Assembly: GCF_016746095.1 (NCBI RefSeq)
Contig: NZ_JAERTY010000003.1
Span: 310,001 to 374,000, forward strand
DNA from: Sphingobacterium faecale
Lineage (GTDB): Bacteria > Bacteroidota > Bacteroidia > Sphingobacteriales > Sphingobacteriaceae
Direction of reading: 5' to 3'
Length of the DNA: 64,000 nt
Positions 56,993 through 64,000 of the stretch are shown piece by piece. The position numbers were made by a program, and so were the translations under genes. How positions within the stretch are numbered: position 1 is the first letter of the stretch; each line of letters opens with the position of its first letter. The notes below the pieces were generated by a model. The model saw only the letters and a program-made list of their open reading frames with translations, had not been told where the DNA came from and searched no databases.

Positions 56993-58279
56993 ATGGCAAA
57001 AGCCATTTTTGAAGTTGACAGGTTATCTTTTGATGCTAGAGCCTTCCAATGGGCCCAGCAATTCGGACAATTGTGTTATCTTCAATCTAATGGTTACGTT
57101 GATGAGTACAGTTCTATTGACTGTATTCTAGCTGTAGATGCCCAAGAAGAGTTTTATGCAACAAGTCATAAAACCTTTGAACATATTGAAAATTTTAGAG
57201 CCAAATATTCACAACAGTGGGTATTTGGCTTTTTCGGTTATGACCTAAAAAACGAACTTGAAGGATTGCAGACCTCGTTCGCTAACCCCTTAAAATTTCC
57301 TGATGCATACTTCTTTGTACCAAAAACAATTATTAAATTTTTCAAAAGCAGTATAGAAATTGACGGAGATAATCCCAATCATATTTTTGAGCGTATACAA
57401 GCGCAGAGCTTAACTGAACAAAATCAAGAAATAGAAAAAACACCTATTAAAATCCGACAAAGGATGTCAAAAGAGGCTTACTTTAACACCTTCTCTAAGA
57501 TGATGTACCACATAAAACGAGGAGATATATACGAAGTAAATCTTTGTCAGGAGTTTTATGCGGAACATGCCAAAATAGATCCAGCATCCACTTATAGACA
57601 GCTTAATATAATATCTCCTACCCCATTTTCCACATTCTTCAAGCTAGGCGACAAGTTTATCTTATCTGCGTCACCCGAACGTTTTTTGGCTAAAAGAGGG
57701 AAGAAACTAATCTCTCAGCCTATCAAAGGAACAGCTCCACGTGGAAAAGACAAAATGGATGACGACCGTATCAAACATCAATTACGAAATGATCCAAAGG
57801 AAATAGCAGAAAACGTAATGATTGTAGATTTGGTTCGCAATGATATGACACAATCTTCAGCGCCAGGAAGTGTTGTAGCATCAAAAAAATTAGAAGTCCA
57901 TACCTTTAAACAGGTTCACCAACTGATTTCTACTATTACTGGAGTAAAAAAAACAGATCTCTCGGATGTTAACGTCATTAAAAATCTATTTCCTCCTGGA
58001 TCAATGACAGGCGCTCCAAAAATCAGTGCTATGCAACTGTGTGATAGGTATGAAGCCTCAAAAAGGGGGGTATACTCCGGTGCAATAGGTTATTTTTGTC
58101 CAGATGGTGACTTTGATTTTAATGTTGTGATTCGAACGATTCTGTACAACCAAACCGAACAATACCTCTCTTTTCATACGGGAGGCGCGCTGACCTATAA
58201 TGCCGTTGTCGAGGACGAATACAACGAATGTCTCTTGAAGGCAAGCGCAATTAACACTGCGCTTAAGAAATTATCTTAG
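56993..58279 (+). CDS. pabB: Aminodeoxychorismate synthase component I
   Basis: 428 residues, a chorismate-binding enzyme. The PIKGTAPRGKD motif with lysine is typical of PabB rather than anthranilate synthase (PIAGT). Also present are GDIYEVNLCQEFYAE, VDLVRNDM, FPPGSMTGAPKISAMQL and FHTGGALTYNA. It uses ammonia from PabA to make 4-amino-4-deoxychorismate for folate. It starts 3 bp after purA and lies in the same operon. Confidence 0.9.
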   Translation: MAKAIFEVDRLSFDARAFQWAQQFGQLCYLQSNGYVDEYSSIDCILAVDAQEEFYATSHKTFEHIENFRAKYSQQWVFGFFGYDLKNELEGLQTSFANPLKFPDAYFFVPKTIIKFFKSSIEIDGDNPNHIFERIQAQSLTEQNQEIEKTPIKIRQRMSKEAYFNTFSKMMYHIKRGDIYEVNLCQEFYAEHAKIDPASTYRQLNIISPTPFSTFFKLGDKFILSASPERFLAKRGKKLISQPIKGTAPRGKDKMDDDRIKHQLRNDPKEIAENVMIVDLVRNDMTQSSAPGSVVASKKLEVHTFKQVHQLISTITGVKKTDLSDVNVIKNLFPPGSMTGAPKISAMQLCDRYEASKRGVYSGAIGYFCPDGDFDFNVVIRTILYNQTEQYLSFHTGGALTYNAVVEDEYNECLLKASAINTALKKLS

Positions 58280-58366
58280 CTCCATTGAAGCATTTCTCAT
58301 AGGCTTGAATTCCTTCTTGGAAGAATCTTTCATAAACCTTACATTTACGTTAAAATCAATAATTAT

Positions 58367-59599
58367 ATGGCGCTAAATTACGTATGGGTTTCTTTTTTTC
58401 TAATCACTTTTATTGTAGCCCTCATAAAACTCATCGGTGGAGATACCGAAGTATTCCAGAACATTGTAAAATCTTTATTCGATAGTGCTGCTGGAGGTGC
58501 CACCATCTCATTGGGTTTGATAGGAATGATGACTTTCGCGCTAGGGATTATGAAAATCGGAGAGAAAGGTGGAATGATAGCGGTATTTGCTCGAATTGTC
58601 GGCCCTTTCTTTAATAAGTTATTCCCGGAAATACCCAAGAACCATCCCGCCCTAGGTTCTATTCTAATGAATTTTTCTGCTAATGCACTGGGCCTAGACA
58701 ATGCTGCCACGCCGTTGGGACTGAAAGCGATGAAAGAATTGCAGGAGCTAAATCCGAGCAAGGATACGGCTTCAAATGCACAAATCATGTTTATCGTTCT
58801 GAACGCATCGAGTTTGACTTTACTTCCGATCTCTATTATGGCATACAGGCAGGAAGCAGGAGCAGCACAACCTTCTGACGTATTTCTACCAATACTTATC
58901 GCTACCTTCTTTTCTACGCTCGCTGCCCTGATTTTAGTATCTATCTATCAAAAGATCAACTTATTTAATAAAACAATACTCTTCTATCTGGGAACGTTAT
59001 CTGTTGCTATTGGAGGGCTTCTCTATTATTTCTCCACCCTACAGCAAGAGCAAATCGAAGTTATTTCCTCGGTTGTAGGCAATCTTACACTGTTTTCCCT
59101 GTTCGTTTCTTTTATCGCACTCGCCTTTTATAAGAAGATCAACGTTTACGATGCCTTTATCGAAGGTGCCAAAGAAGGTTTTGGAGTGGCCGTTAATATT
59201 ATTCCATACCTCGTAGCCATTTTGGTAGCTATTGCTGTATTTAGAGCATCAGGCACCATGGACTATCTTGTCGATGGCATTTCCTATATAATCGCCAAAC
59301 TAGGATTTGACACCTCATTCGTTGAAGCCTTGCCTGTTGCCTTTATGAAGCCACTGAGTGGGTCTGGCGCCAGAGGTCTGATGGTGGACTTAATGGCAGC
59401 AAAAGGAGCAGATGACTTTGCTTCTCGCGTAGCTTGCGTCATCCAAGGATCTACAGAAACTACATTTTACGTTTTAGCTGTTTATTTTGGATCCGTAGCT
59501 ATTAAGAATACGAGACATGCGCTGCCTTGTGCTTTAATAGCAGAGTTCGTGGGTGTAGTAGCCGCTATCATAGTTGCCTACATTTTCTTCGGATCATAA
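58367..59599 (+). CDS. Spore-maturation/nucleoside-recognition (SpmA/SpmB-like) membrane protein
   Basis: 410 residues. The N-terminal half (about 40-190, DSAAGGATISLGLIGMMTFA, NFSANALGLDNAATPLGLKA) resembles SpmA and the C-terminal half (about 265-400, AKEGFGVAVNIIPYLVAILV and FMKPLSGSGARGLMVDL) resembles SpmB, so it is a fusion of the two gate-type domains. In non-spore-formers these proteins have no proven function; a transport role is likely. It starts 87 bp after pabB. Confidence 0.87.
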   Translation: MALNYVWVSFFLITFIVALIKLIGGDTEVFQNIVKSLFDSAAGGATISLGLIGMMTFALGIMKIGEKGGMIAVFARIVGPFFNKLFPEIPKNHPALGSILMNFSANALGLDNAATPLGLKAMKELQELNPSKDTASNAQIMFIVLNASSLTLLPISIMAYRQEAGAAQPSDVFLPILIATFFSTLAALILVSIYQKINLFNKTILFYLGTLSVAIGGLLYYFSTLQQEQIEVISSVVGNLTLFSLFVSFIALAFYKKINVYDAFIEGAKEGFGVAVNIIPYLVAILVAIAVFRASGTMDYLVDGISYIIAKLGFDTSFVEALPVAFMKPLSGSGARGLMVDLMAAKGADDFASRVACVIQGSTETTFYVLAVYFGSVAIKNTRHALPCALIAEFVGVVAAIIVAYIFFGS

Positions 59600-59637
59600 A
59601 AAACAGTAAAGGTAACAAACTCAAGTTTTTTTTGCAT

Positions 59638-60015
59638 ATGAAAACAATAGCATTAATCGCCCATGACGGGAAGAAAGCGGAAATGGTCGCTTTCGTTAAA
59701 GATCATATTGAAAATCTCAGAAAAGCAGATTTGATCGCTACGGGGACTACAGGCACCTATGTCAAACAAACCGGGCTAGAGGTAGAGTTAAAACTCAGCG
59801 GTCCTAAAGGCGGTGATGCTCAAATAGCTGCTCTCGCTGCCGAGGGTAAAATAGATGGCATCATCTTTTTTCGAGACCCGTTAGGAAAACACCCACACGA
59901 GCCAGACATTCAGATGCTCATGCGTATCTGCGATCTCTACAATGTGCCATTAGCAACAAATCCAAGTACAGGAGCTCTTATTATTGAAGGATTACTAGAT
60001 GACGACACAAAATAA
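59638..60015 (+). CDS. mgsA: Methylglyoxal synthase
   Basis: 125 residues from the ATG at 59638 (MKTIALIAHDGKKAEMVAFV). The longer frame that begins at 59527 overlaps the upstream gene and adds unrelated residues. The active site motifs ATGTTGTYVKQTG, LSGPKGGDAQIAALA, FRDPLGKHPHEPDIQML and ATNPSTGALII are all present, including the catalytic Asp and His residues. It converts dihydroxyacetone phosphate to methylglyoxal, a glycolytic bypass when phosphate is low. Its stop overlaps the next start. Confidence 0.95.
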   Translation: MKTIALIAHDGKKAEMVAFVKDHIENLRKADLIATGTTGTYVKQTGLEVELKLSGPKGGDAQIAALAAEGKIDGIIFFRDPLGKHPHEPDIQMLMRICDLYNVPLATNPSTGALIIEGLLDDDTK

Positions 60016-60416
60016 TGGATGAAATTAAAGTAACGATAGGCAGAGAGAAATATAGAACCGAAGTACATATCAATCAACATAATCTCATTGCCGATGAACC
60101 TATAGAAGTTGGTGGCACAGATCTGGGTCCAAACCCCACCTCTATTCTTTTATCTGCCTTGGGAACCTGCAAAGCAATGACAATGCGCATGTACGCAGAT
60201 CAAAAGCAGTGGCCGTTAGATGCTGTGGAGATAATACTGTCTTCCGAAGTAGTAAAGAGCACACAACAACAGACGACTTATATCCGATGTACCGTGAAAC
60301 TGTTTGGTGATCTAGATGAAGTACAGAAGGAAAGAATTTTTAAAGTGGGTGACAAGTGCCCAGTTCAAAAAATATTAAGTAACCCTGTGGTTATAGAAAG
60401 TAATATGCTACAATAA
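60015..60416 (+). CDS. OsmC-family protein
   Basis: 133 residues. The OsmC fold is seen in DEPIEVGGTDLGPNPTSILL, LSALGTCKAMTMRMYADQKQ and the C-terminal VGDKCPVQKIL, with the two cysteines (about C52 and C114) in the expected peroxidatic/resolving positions. OsmC-like proteins reduce organic hydroperoxides or have related roles. Its start shares one base with the mgsA stop, so it is co-translated and may protect against toxic by-products such as methylglyoxal; this is inference. Confidence 0.88.
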   Translation: MDEIKVTIGREKYRTEVHINQHNLIADEPIEVGGTDLGPNPTSILLSALGTCKAMTMRMYADQKQWPLDAVEIILSSEVVKSTQQQTTYIRCTVKLFGDLDEVQKERIFKVGDKCPVQKILSNPVVIESNMLQ

Positions 60417-60444
60417 ATTTACAGTTAATCTGAGTTAGGGATAT

Positions 60445-60453
60445 TATATTTGC
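60445..60453 (+). promoter_or_regulatory. -7 promoter box for coaA
   Basis: TATATTTGC matches TAnnTTTGC exactly and lies 19 bp before the ATG at 60473. Confidence 0.68.
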
Positions 60454-60472
60454 GCCAATAAACAATCCAGCA

Positions 60473-61429
60473 ATGTCATCATTACAAGAGGAACTTATAT
60501 TAAGCAGCCCCTACCAAGAATTTGAAAGGGAAGAGTGGAAAGATTTAAATGGGCAGTTTAATCTAAATCTAGAGTCCACTGACATCCATTCGCTACACGC
60601 ACTCAATGAACCTCTCAATATGAAGGAAATTGAGGAAATATACTTTCCTTTAGCTCACCTTATCGAACTTCATATTAAAAATCACGATACAATTCGAGAT
60701 GACAGCAATTCTTTTTTTCAAAGAAACCAGCAAAAACTGCCCTTTATTGTCGGTATCGCTGGATCAGTAGCTGTTGGAAAAAGTACAACAGCACGTGTAT
60801 TGACAAAAGTATTGTCTTTATTACCGCATAAACCTAAAGTCGAACTCGTAACGACGGATGGTTTTTTGTTTTCCAACAAGGTTCTCTTGGAAAAAAACAT
60901 AATGAATAGAAAAGGATTTCCAGAGAGTTATGATACCAAAAAGCTGCTTCATTTTCTATCCGCGATCAAATCAGGAATTCCCCGAATATCTGTACCCATG
61001 TATTCACATTTGGAGTACGATATACTGCAAGATGAAGAACAACAAATCATTGAACCTGATATCCTAATCTTAGAAGGCATTAATGTATTACAAGTCACTT
61101 CTCAAAAAGGACAAAATAATAAAGTATTCGTTTCTGATTTTTTCGATTTTTCCATTTATGTGGATGCTTTAGAAAAAGACATTATATCTTGGTATGTCAA
61201 CCGCTTTGAGTCTTTGAGAGCTACTGCCTTTCAAAATCCTACATCTTACTTTCATAAATATGCGGATATGAGCCTGCTAGAAAGTAGAAAAATGGCGACT
61301 CAGATATGGAATGAAATAAACAAACCGAATCTACATGACAACATCCTACCTACAAAATATAGAGCAGATCTCATCTTACAAAAAGGATCTGATCATTTTG
61401 TAGAAAGTATAAAAGTTAGGAAGATTTAG
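60473..61429 (+). CDS. coaA: Type I pantothenate kinase
   Basis: 318 residues. The P-loop is GIAGSVAVGKSTTARVL (about 94-110). Other conserved blocks are VELVTTDGFLFSNKVLLEKN, MNRKGFPESYDTKKLLHFL and DILILEGINVLQ. It phosphorylates pantothenate in coenzyme A synthesis. It has its own strong promoter box and its last 14 bp overlap the convergent MscS gene. Confidence 0.95.
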   Translation: MSSLQEELILSSPYQEFEREEWKDLNGQFNLNLESTDIHSLHALNEPLNMKEIEEIYFPLAHLIELHIKNHDTIRDDSNSFFQRNQQKLPFIVGIAGSVAVGKSTTARVLTKVLSLLPHKPKVELVTTDGFLFSNKVLLEKNIMNRKGFPESYDTKKLLHFLSAIKSGIPRISVPMYSHLEYDILQDEEQQIIEPDILILEGINVLQVTSQKGQNNKVFVSDFFDFSIYVDALEKDIISWYVNRFESLRATAFQNPTSYFHKYADMSLLESRKMATQIWNEINKPNLHDNILPTKYRADLILQKGSDHFVESIKVRKI

Positions 61430-62285
61430 CTTGGCGATGTTTGAAAGTCAAAATATACTTCAGAATTTCATTCTCTATGTTTTTATGTAGCTTGTTACTG
61501 CTACTAACAGCATATAATTCTATTTTATAGCGGACAAAGTCCTTTCCTATCTCTATAACTTCTAAATCAAGTTCATTATTAGGTGCTAAATTGGGGTGGT
61601 TAAGTAAAGTCTCACGTATATATGCTTCTAGGTTCTCGACAGAAACATCAATCGACAGAGGCAATTCAAACTTGACAGCAAATAGATTGGAACGATGTGC
61701 AGAAAGATTAACCATCGGATTAGTAAACACCAAATTATTAGGTATCATAACAATATCATCTTCATCGTTTTGCAATTCAATGTTAGCAAAAGTGATATCA
61801 ACAATCCTTCCTTTTTGATCCCCTACTTTAATCCTATCGCCTACTGAAAGTTGTTCAGAAAACATAATGAATAGACCACTGAGCATATTGGTAATATAAT
61901 CTCGAAAAAGAACCGCTATCGCCATAGCGACAATAGTGAGACTAGTTAAGAATTCAATAGGCTTGATCCCAAAAGCGATCATCAGTCCAATAATTACGAA
62001 CACCGCATTCAACATGGCTGTAACTCTATTTATACCCAGGACAAAATTACCTCTTACGGCTTTTTTCGCATGACGTACATTGTAGAAAGAGATAATAGTA
62101 AAACGTATTATAGAAACAATTATACTAGGGACTAGAAAAAAGTAAAATCCACGTACACCTTGATACCACCAAGTAATCTCATCTTTGGAGGCCGTATTTA
62201 AGAAAAAGGCGATAGTCATTCCCAAAAGAATGATTTTAATTATGAATGTAAACGGAATCTTATTGTTATTACTATTTTTCACCAT
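61416..62285 (-). CDS. MscS-family mechanosensitive channel
   Basis: 289 residues. There are about four membrane helices, the last one (about 110-150) being the pore-lining region with SLTIVAMAIAVLFRDYITNM, then LSGLFIMFSEQ. The beta domain follows (LSVGDRIKVGDQKGRIVDIT and FANIELQNDEDDIVMIPNNL). The end overlaps coaA by 14 bp in the convergent direction. It releases solutes on hypo-osmotic shock. Pore size and gating are unknown. Confidence 0.9.
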   Translation of the reverse strand: MVKNSNNNKIPFTFIIKIILLGMTIAFFLNTASKDEITWWYQGVRGFYFFLVPSIIVSIIRFTIISFYNVRHAKKAVRGNFVLGINRVTAMLNAVFVIIGLMIAFGIKPIEFLTSLTIVAMAIAVLFRDYITNMLSGLFIMFSEQLSVGDRIKVGDQKGRIVDITFANIELQNDEDDIVMIPNNLVFTNPMVNLSAHRSNLFAVKFELPLSIDVSVENLEAYIRETLLNHPNLAPNNELDLEVIEIGKDFVRYKIELYAVSSSNKLHKNIENEILKYILTFKHRQAKSS

Positions 62286-62417
62286 TTATATTAATTGTCT
62301 AATGAGGTCTAATCTACTAATTTTTGAACAATTGAGCATACTTTTTAAAACACAAAACTGTTTTAAAATCCCCGAAAAATACAGTAACTTAGCCCTCCTA
62401 AAACGAAAGTTTTTTAT

Positions 62418-63371
62418 ATGGAAACAACATTTGATTTTGAAAAGCCGATTGCAGATTTGCAAACTCAAATAGAGAAAGTTCGTCAAGTAGCGGATAAAAC
62501 GAAGGTGGATATGAGTGCTACCATCCGTGAGCTTGAAGAAAAGCTCGCAGAAACTACCGTCGAAGTATATAAAAATATGACCGGCTGGCAGAAAGTGCAA
62601 ATGTCACGACACCCAGACAGACCTCAAACATTTGACTATGTCGACCTGATCTGTGACGAATTTGTAGAGTTACACGGTGACCGTACAGTCAAAGATGATA
62701 AGGCTATCATTGGTGGATTCGCTTCTATTGGAGGACAGTCCGTCATGGTAATAGGACACCAAAAAGGTAAAAACACGAAAGAAAGACAGTATCGCAATTT
62801 CGGAATGGCCAATCCTGAGGGCTACAGGAAAGCGCTTCGATTGATGAAAATGGCGGAAAAGTTCAATAAACCGGTCGTCACACTAATCGATACAATGGGA
62901 GCATATCCTGGCCTAGAAGCAGAAGAACGTGGACAGGGAGAGGCGATCGCTCGCAACCTTTTAGAGATGTCGGTTCTTAAAGTTCCTGTAATCTGCATCG
63001 TTATCGGTGAGGGTGCTTCAGGCGGTGCATTGGGAATTGGCATTGGAGACCGTGTATATATGATGGAAAACACTTGGTATTCGGTTATTTCACCAGAATC
63101 CTGCTCTTCAATTTTATGGAGAAGCTGGGACCATAAAGAGCGTGCTGCTGAAGCACTAAAGCTAACGGGCAATGATATGTTAGCCAATGGCTTGATCGAC
63201 GGCATTATCCCAGAACCACTTGGAGGTGCACATCAAAATCCAGAAGAAGCTGCAAACAATTTAAAAACACAGATTTTAAACGATTTAGCTATTTTGCAGG
63301 TTAAAGATCCAGATATACTTGTCAGCCAACGCATCGACAAGTTCAGTAAAATGGGCGTTGTCCATGAATAA
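62418..63371 (+). CDS. accA: Acetyl-CoA carboxylase carboxyltransferase subunit alpha
   Basis: 317 residues. The N-terminal helix pair leads into the carboxyltransferase fold: [17 protein letters not shown] (about 53-69), [60 protein letters not shown] and [15 protein letters not shown]. With AccD it transfers CO2 from biotin to acetyl-CoA at the first step of fatty-acid synthesis. It is divergent from the MscS gene and ends before a strong terminator. Confidence 0.96.
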   Translation: METTFDFEKPIADLQTQIEKVRQVADKTKVDMSATIRELEEKLAETTVEVYKNMTGWQKVQMSRHPDRPQTFDYVDLICDEFVELHGDRTVKDDKAIIGGFASIGGQSVMVIGHQKGKNTKERQYRNFGMANPEGYRKALRLMKMAEKFNKPVVTLIDTMGAYPGLEAEERGQGEAIARNLLEMSVLKVPVICIVIGEGASGGALGIGIGDRVYMMENTWYSVISPESCSSILWRSWDHKERAAEALKLTGNDMLANGLIDGIIPEPLGGAHQNPEEAANNLKTQILNDLAILQVKDPDILVSQRIDKFSKMGVVHE

Positions 63372-63372
63372 C

Positions 63373-63403
63373 AAAAAAGAGTCTCAAATTGAGACTCTTT
63401 TTT
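63373..63403. terminator. Bidirectional terminator after accA
   Basis: AAAAAAGAGTCTCAA pairs with TTGAGACTCTTTTTT around a single-base loop, a strong intrinsic terminator between convergent genes. Confidence 0.85.
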
Positions 63404-63418
63404 GTTATAACGCATTTA

Positions 63419-64000
63419 TTATTTCCACGTAGGCTGACCTGATTTCATTTTATCTAAAGTAATCTGATAATTTTCCTTCTCACCTTCCGAAGCTAACATT
63501 AATGCTTTTTCTTGCCATTTTATAGCATTTGATTTATTGCCGGATTTATACAAAAGATTAGCATAAGTATCGATAAACATAGCCTGTTCACCACTTTCCA
63601 ACGACTTTTTACTCCAATCTAAAGCAGACTTAATACAAGCATCATCATCACAGTTTTCGAAAATCGTCCAAGCAAATGAATTCAACATGTCAGCCGCTAT
63701 ACCTCTTGCATTCATACTTAAAAACTCATTAACAGCATCTTTAAAAGCTGGCCAATTCTTCTCTCGGGCATAATACTGAACCTTAGACATCGCTATAGAG
63801 CTCTTCATACTTACATAGGGGTGATCTTTTTCAATTTCCTTCTGTATCGCTACGAAATCTACAGGACCAGATGCTCCGCTTGCCATTTTAGGTCGTATCA
63901 ATTCATTAGCTAATACTCTTGCTAAGATATCATTACTACTTTGAGTTTTGTTATTTTCGATTAATAACTCATCGACTCGTTGCATATTATTTTTTATTAT
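63419..64000 (-). CDS. C-terminal part of a TPR-like, possibly thioredoxin-containing protein (truncated by window edge)
   Basis: 188 residues can be read from an ATG at 63985, but no stop occurs before the window ends, so the protein probably starts outside. The visible part is helical with a TPR-like layout: WAIFENCDD-type pairs, DWSKKSLESGEQAMFIDTYA, then NLLYKSGNKSNAIKWQEKAL. This resembles the C-terminal half of Bacteroidota thioredoxin-fold proteins of about 450 residues whose N-terminal thioredoxin domain would lie beyond position 64000. No catalytic motif is in the visible part. Confidence 0.7.
   Translation of the reverse strand: MIKNNMQRVDELLIENNKTQSSNDILARVLANELIRPKMASGASGPVDFVAIQKEIEKDHPYVSMKSSIAMSKVQYYAREKNWPAFKDAVNEFLSMNARGIAADMLNSFAWTIFENCDDDACIKSALDWSKKSLESGEQAMFIDTYANLLYKSGNKSNAIKWQEKALMLASEGEKENYQITLDKMKSGQPTWK

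Noticed and set aside
59527..59637. N-terminal extension of methylglyoxal synthase
   Set aside because: It overlaps the upstream membrane-protein gene and the conserved MgsA N terminus begins at the ATG at 59638.

Overview
The window looks like chromosomal DNA of a Bacteroidota member, most likely Sphingobacteriaceae (Sphingobacterium-like). This rests on a SusC/RagA-type receptor start, lineage-typical families (DUF5606, DUF4294, DUF3098, BshB1) and many promoters matching the Bacteroidota -7 box TAnnTTTG. The assignment comes from family content and signals, not from a database search.

Layout. 1-6.2 kb (minus): a truncated SusC-like gene, a dipeptide epimerase and an NlpC/P60 endopeptidase (murein-peptide recycling), then a WG-repeat protein and a DUF2938 membrane protein. 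6.3-9.1 kb (plus): a thiol-redox operon of two thioredoxins, a thioredoxin reductase interrupted by an in-frame TAG, and a Tat-type exported flavoprotein with a CPYC motif. 9.1-16.4 kb: AraC and DeoR regulators, a nucleotidase, a GH1 glycosidase, a lipoprotein, a GNAT, an AI-2E-type membrane protein and a phosphoesterase. 16.7-23.2 kb: a DUF2339/DUF3999 pair, an unrecognised protein, threonine aldolase and YeiH. 23.3-27.1 kb: the oxidative pentose-phosphate operon gnd-zwf-pgl.

27.1-29.3 kb is the odd part. A small inverted-repeat element is followed by tandem pieces of tRNA 3' end plus terminator. Then come two identical tRNA-Lys(UUU) genes that flank an array of 27 units of exactly 21 bp, grouped as 105-bp higher-order repeats. 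Most units are centred on a CATnnATG inverted repeat. I think this is the most unusual structure in the window.

29.4-38.6 kb (minus): obgE, adk, tRNA-Arg(ACG), a TetR-TolC-adaptor-RND efflux operon and a Nudix-type (NrtR-like) regulator. 38.7-41.6 kb: pfkA, a BadF/GlcNAc-kinase-like gene with an altered first phosphate loop, and gapA, probably under the NrtR-like regulator through a palindrome in the promoter. 41.6-50.5 kb: radC, a cyclophilin, a DUF5606 protein, a 41-residue small ORF, leuS and the operon ftsX-DUF3098-uppP-truB-ribF. 50.5-64 kb: bshB1, a glutathione peroxidase, a DUF4294 protein, rel/spoT, fur, purA, pabB, a SpmA/SpmB-like protein, mgsA, an OsmC-like protein, coaA, an MscS channel, accA and the C-terminal part of a protein running off the end.

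Several starts differ from the longest open frame. ATG starts inside a TTG-initiated frame are preferred for the WG-repeat protein, the lipoprotein, YeiH and LeuS. pfkA and pgl appear to use TTG and two genes appear to use GTG. The first thioredoxin and mgsA start well inside longer frames.
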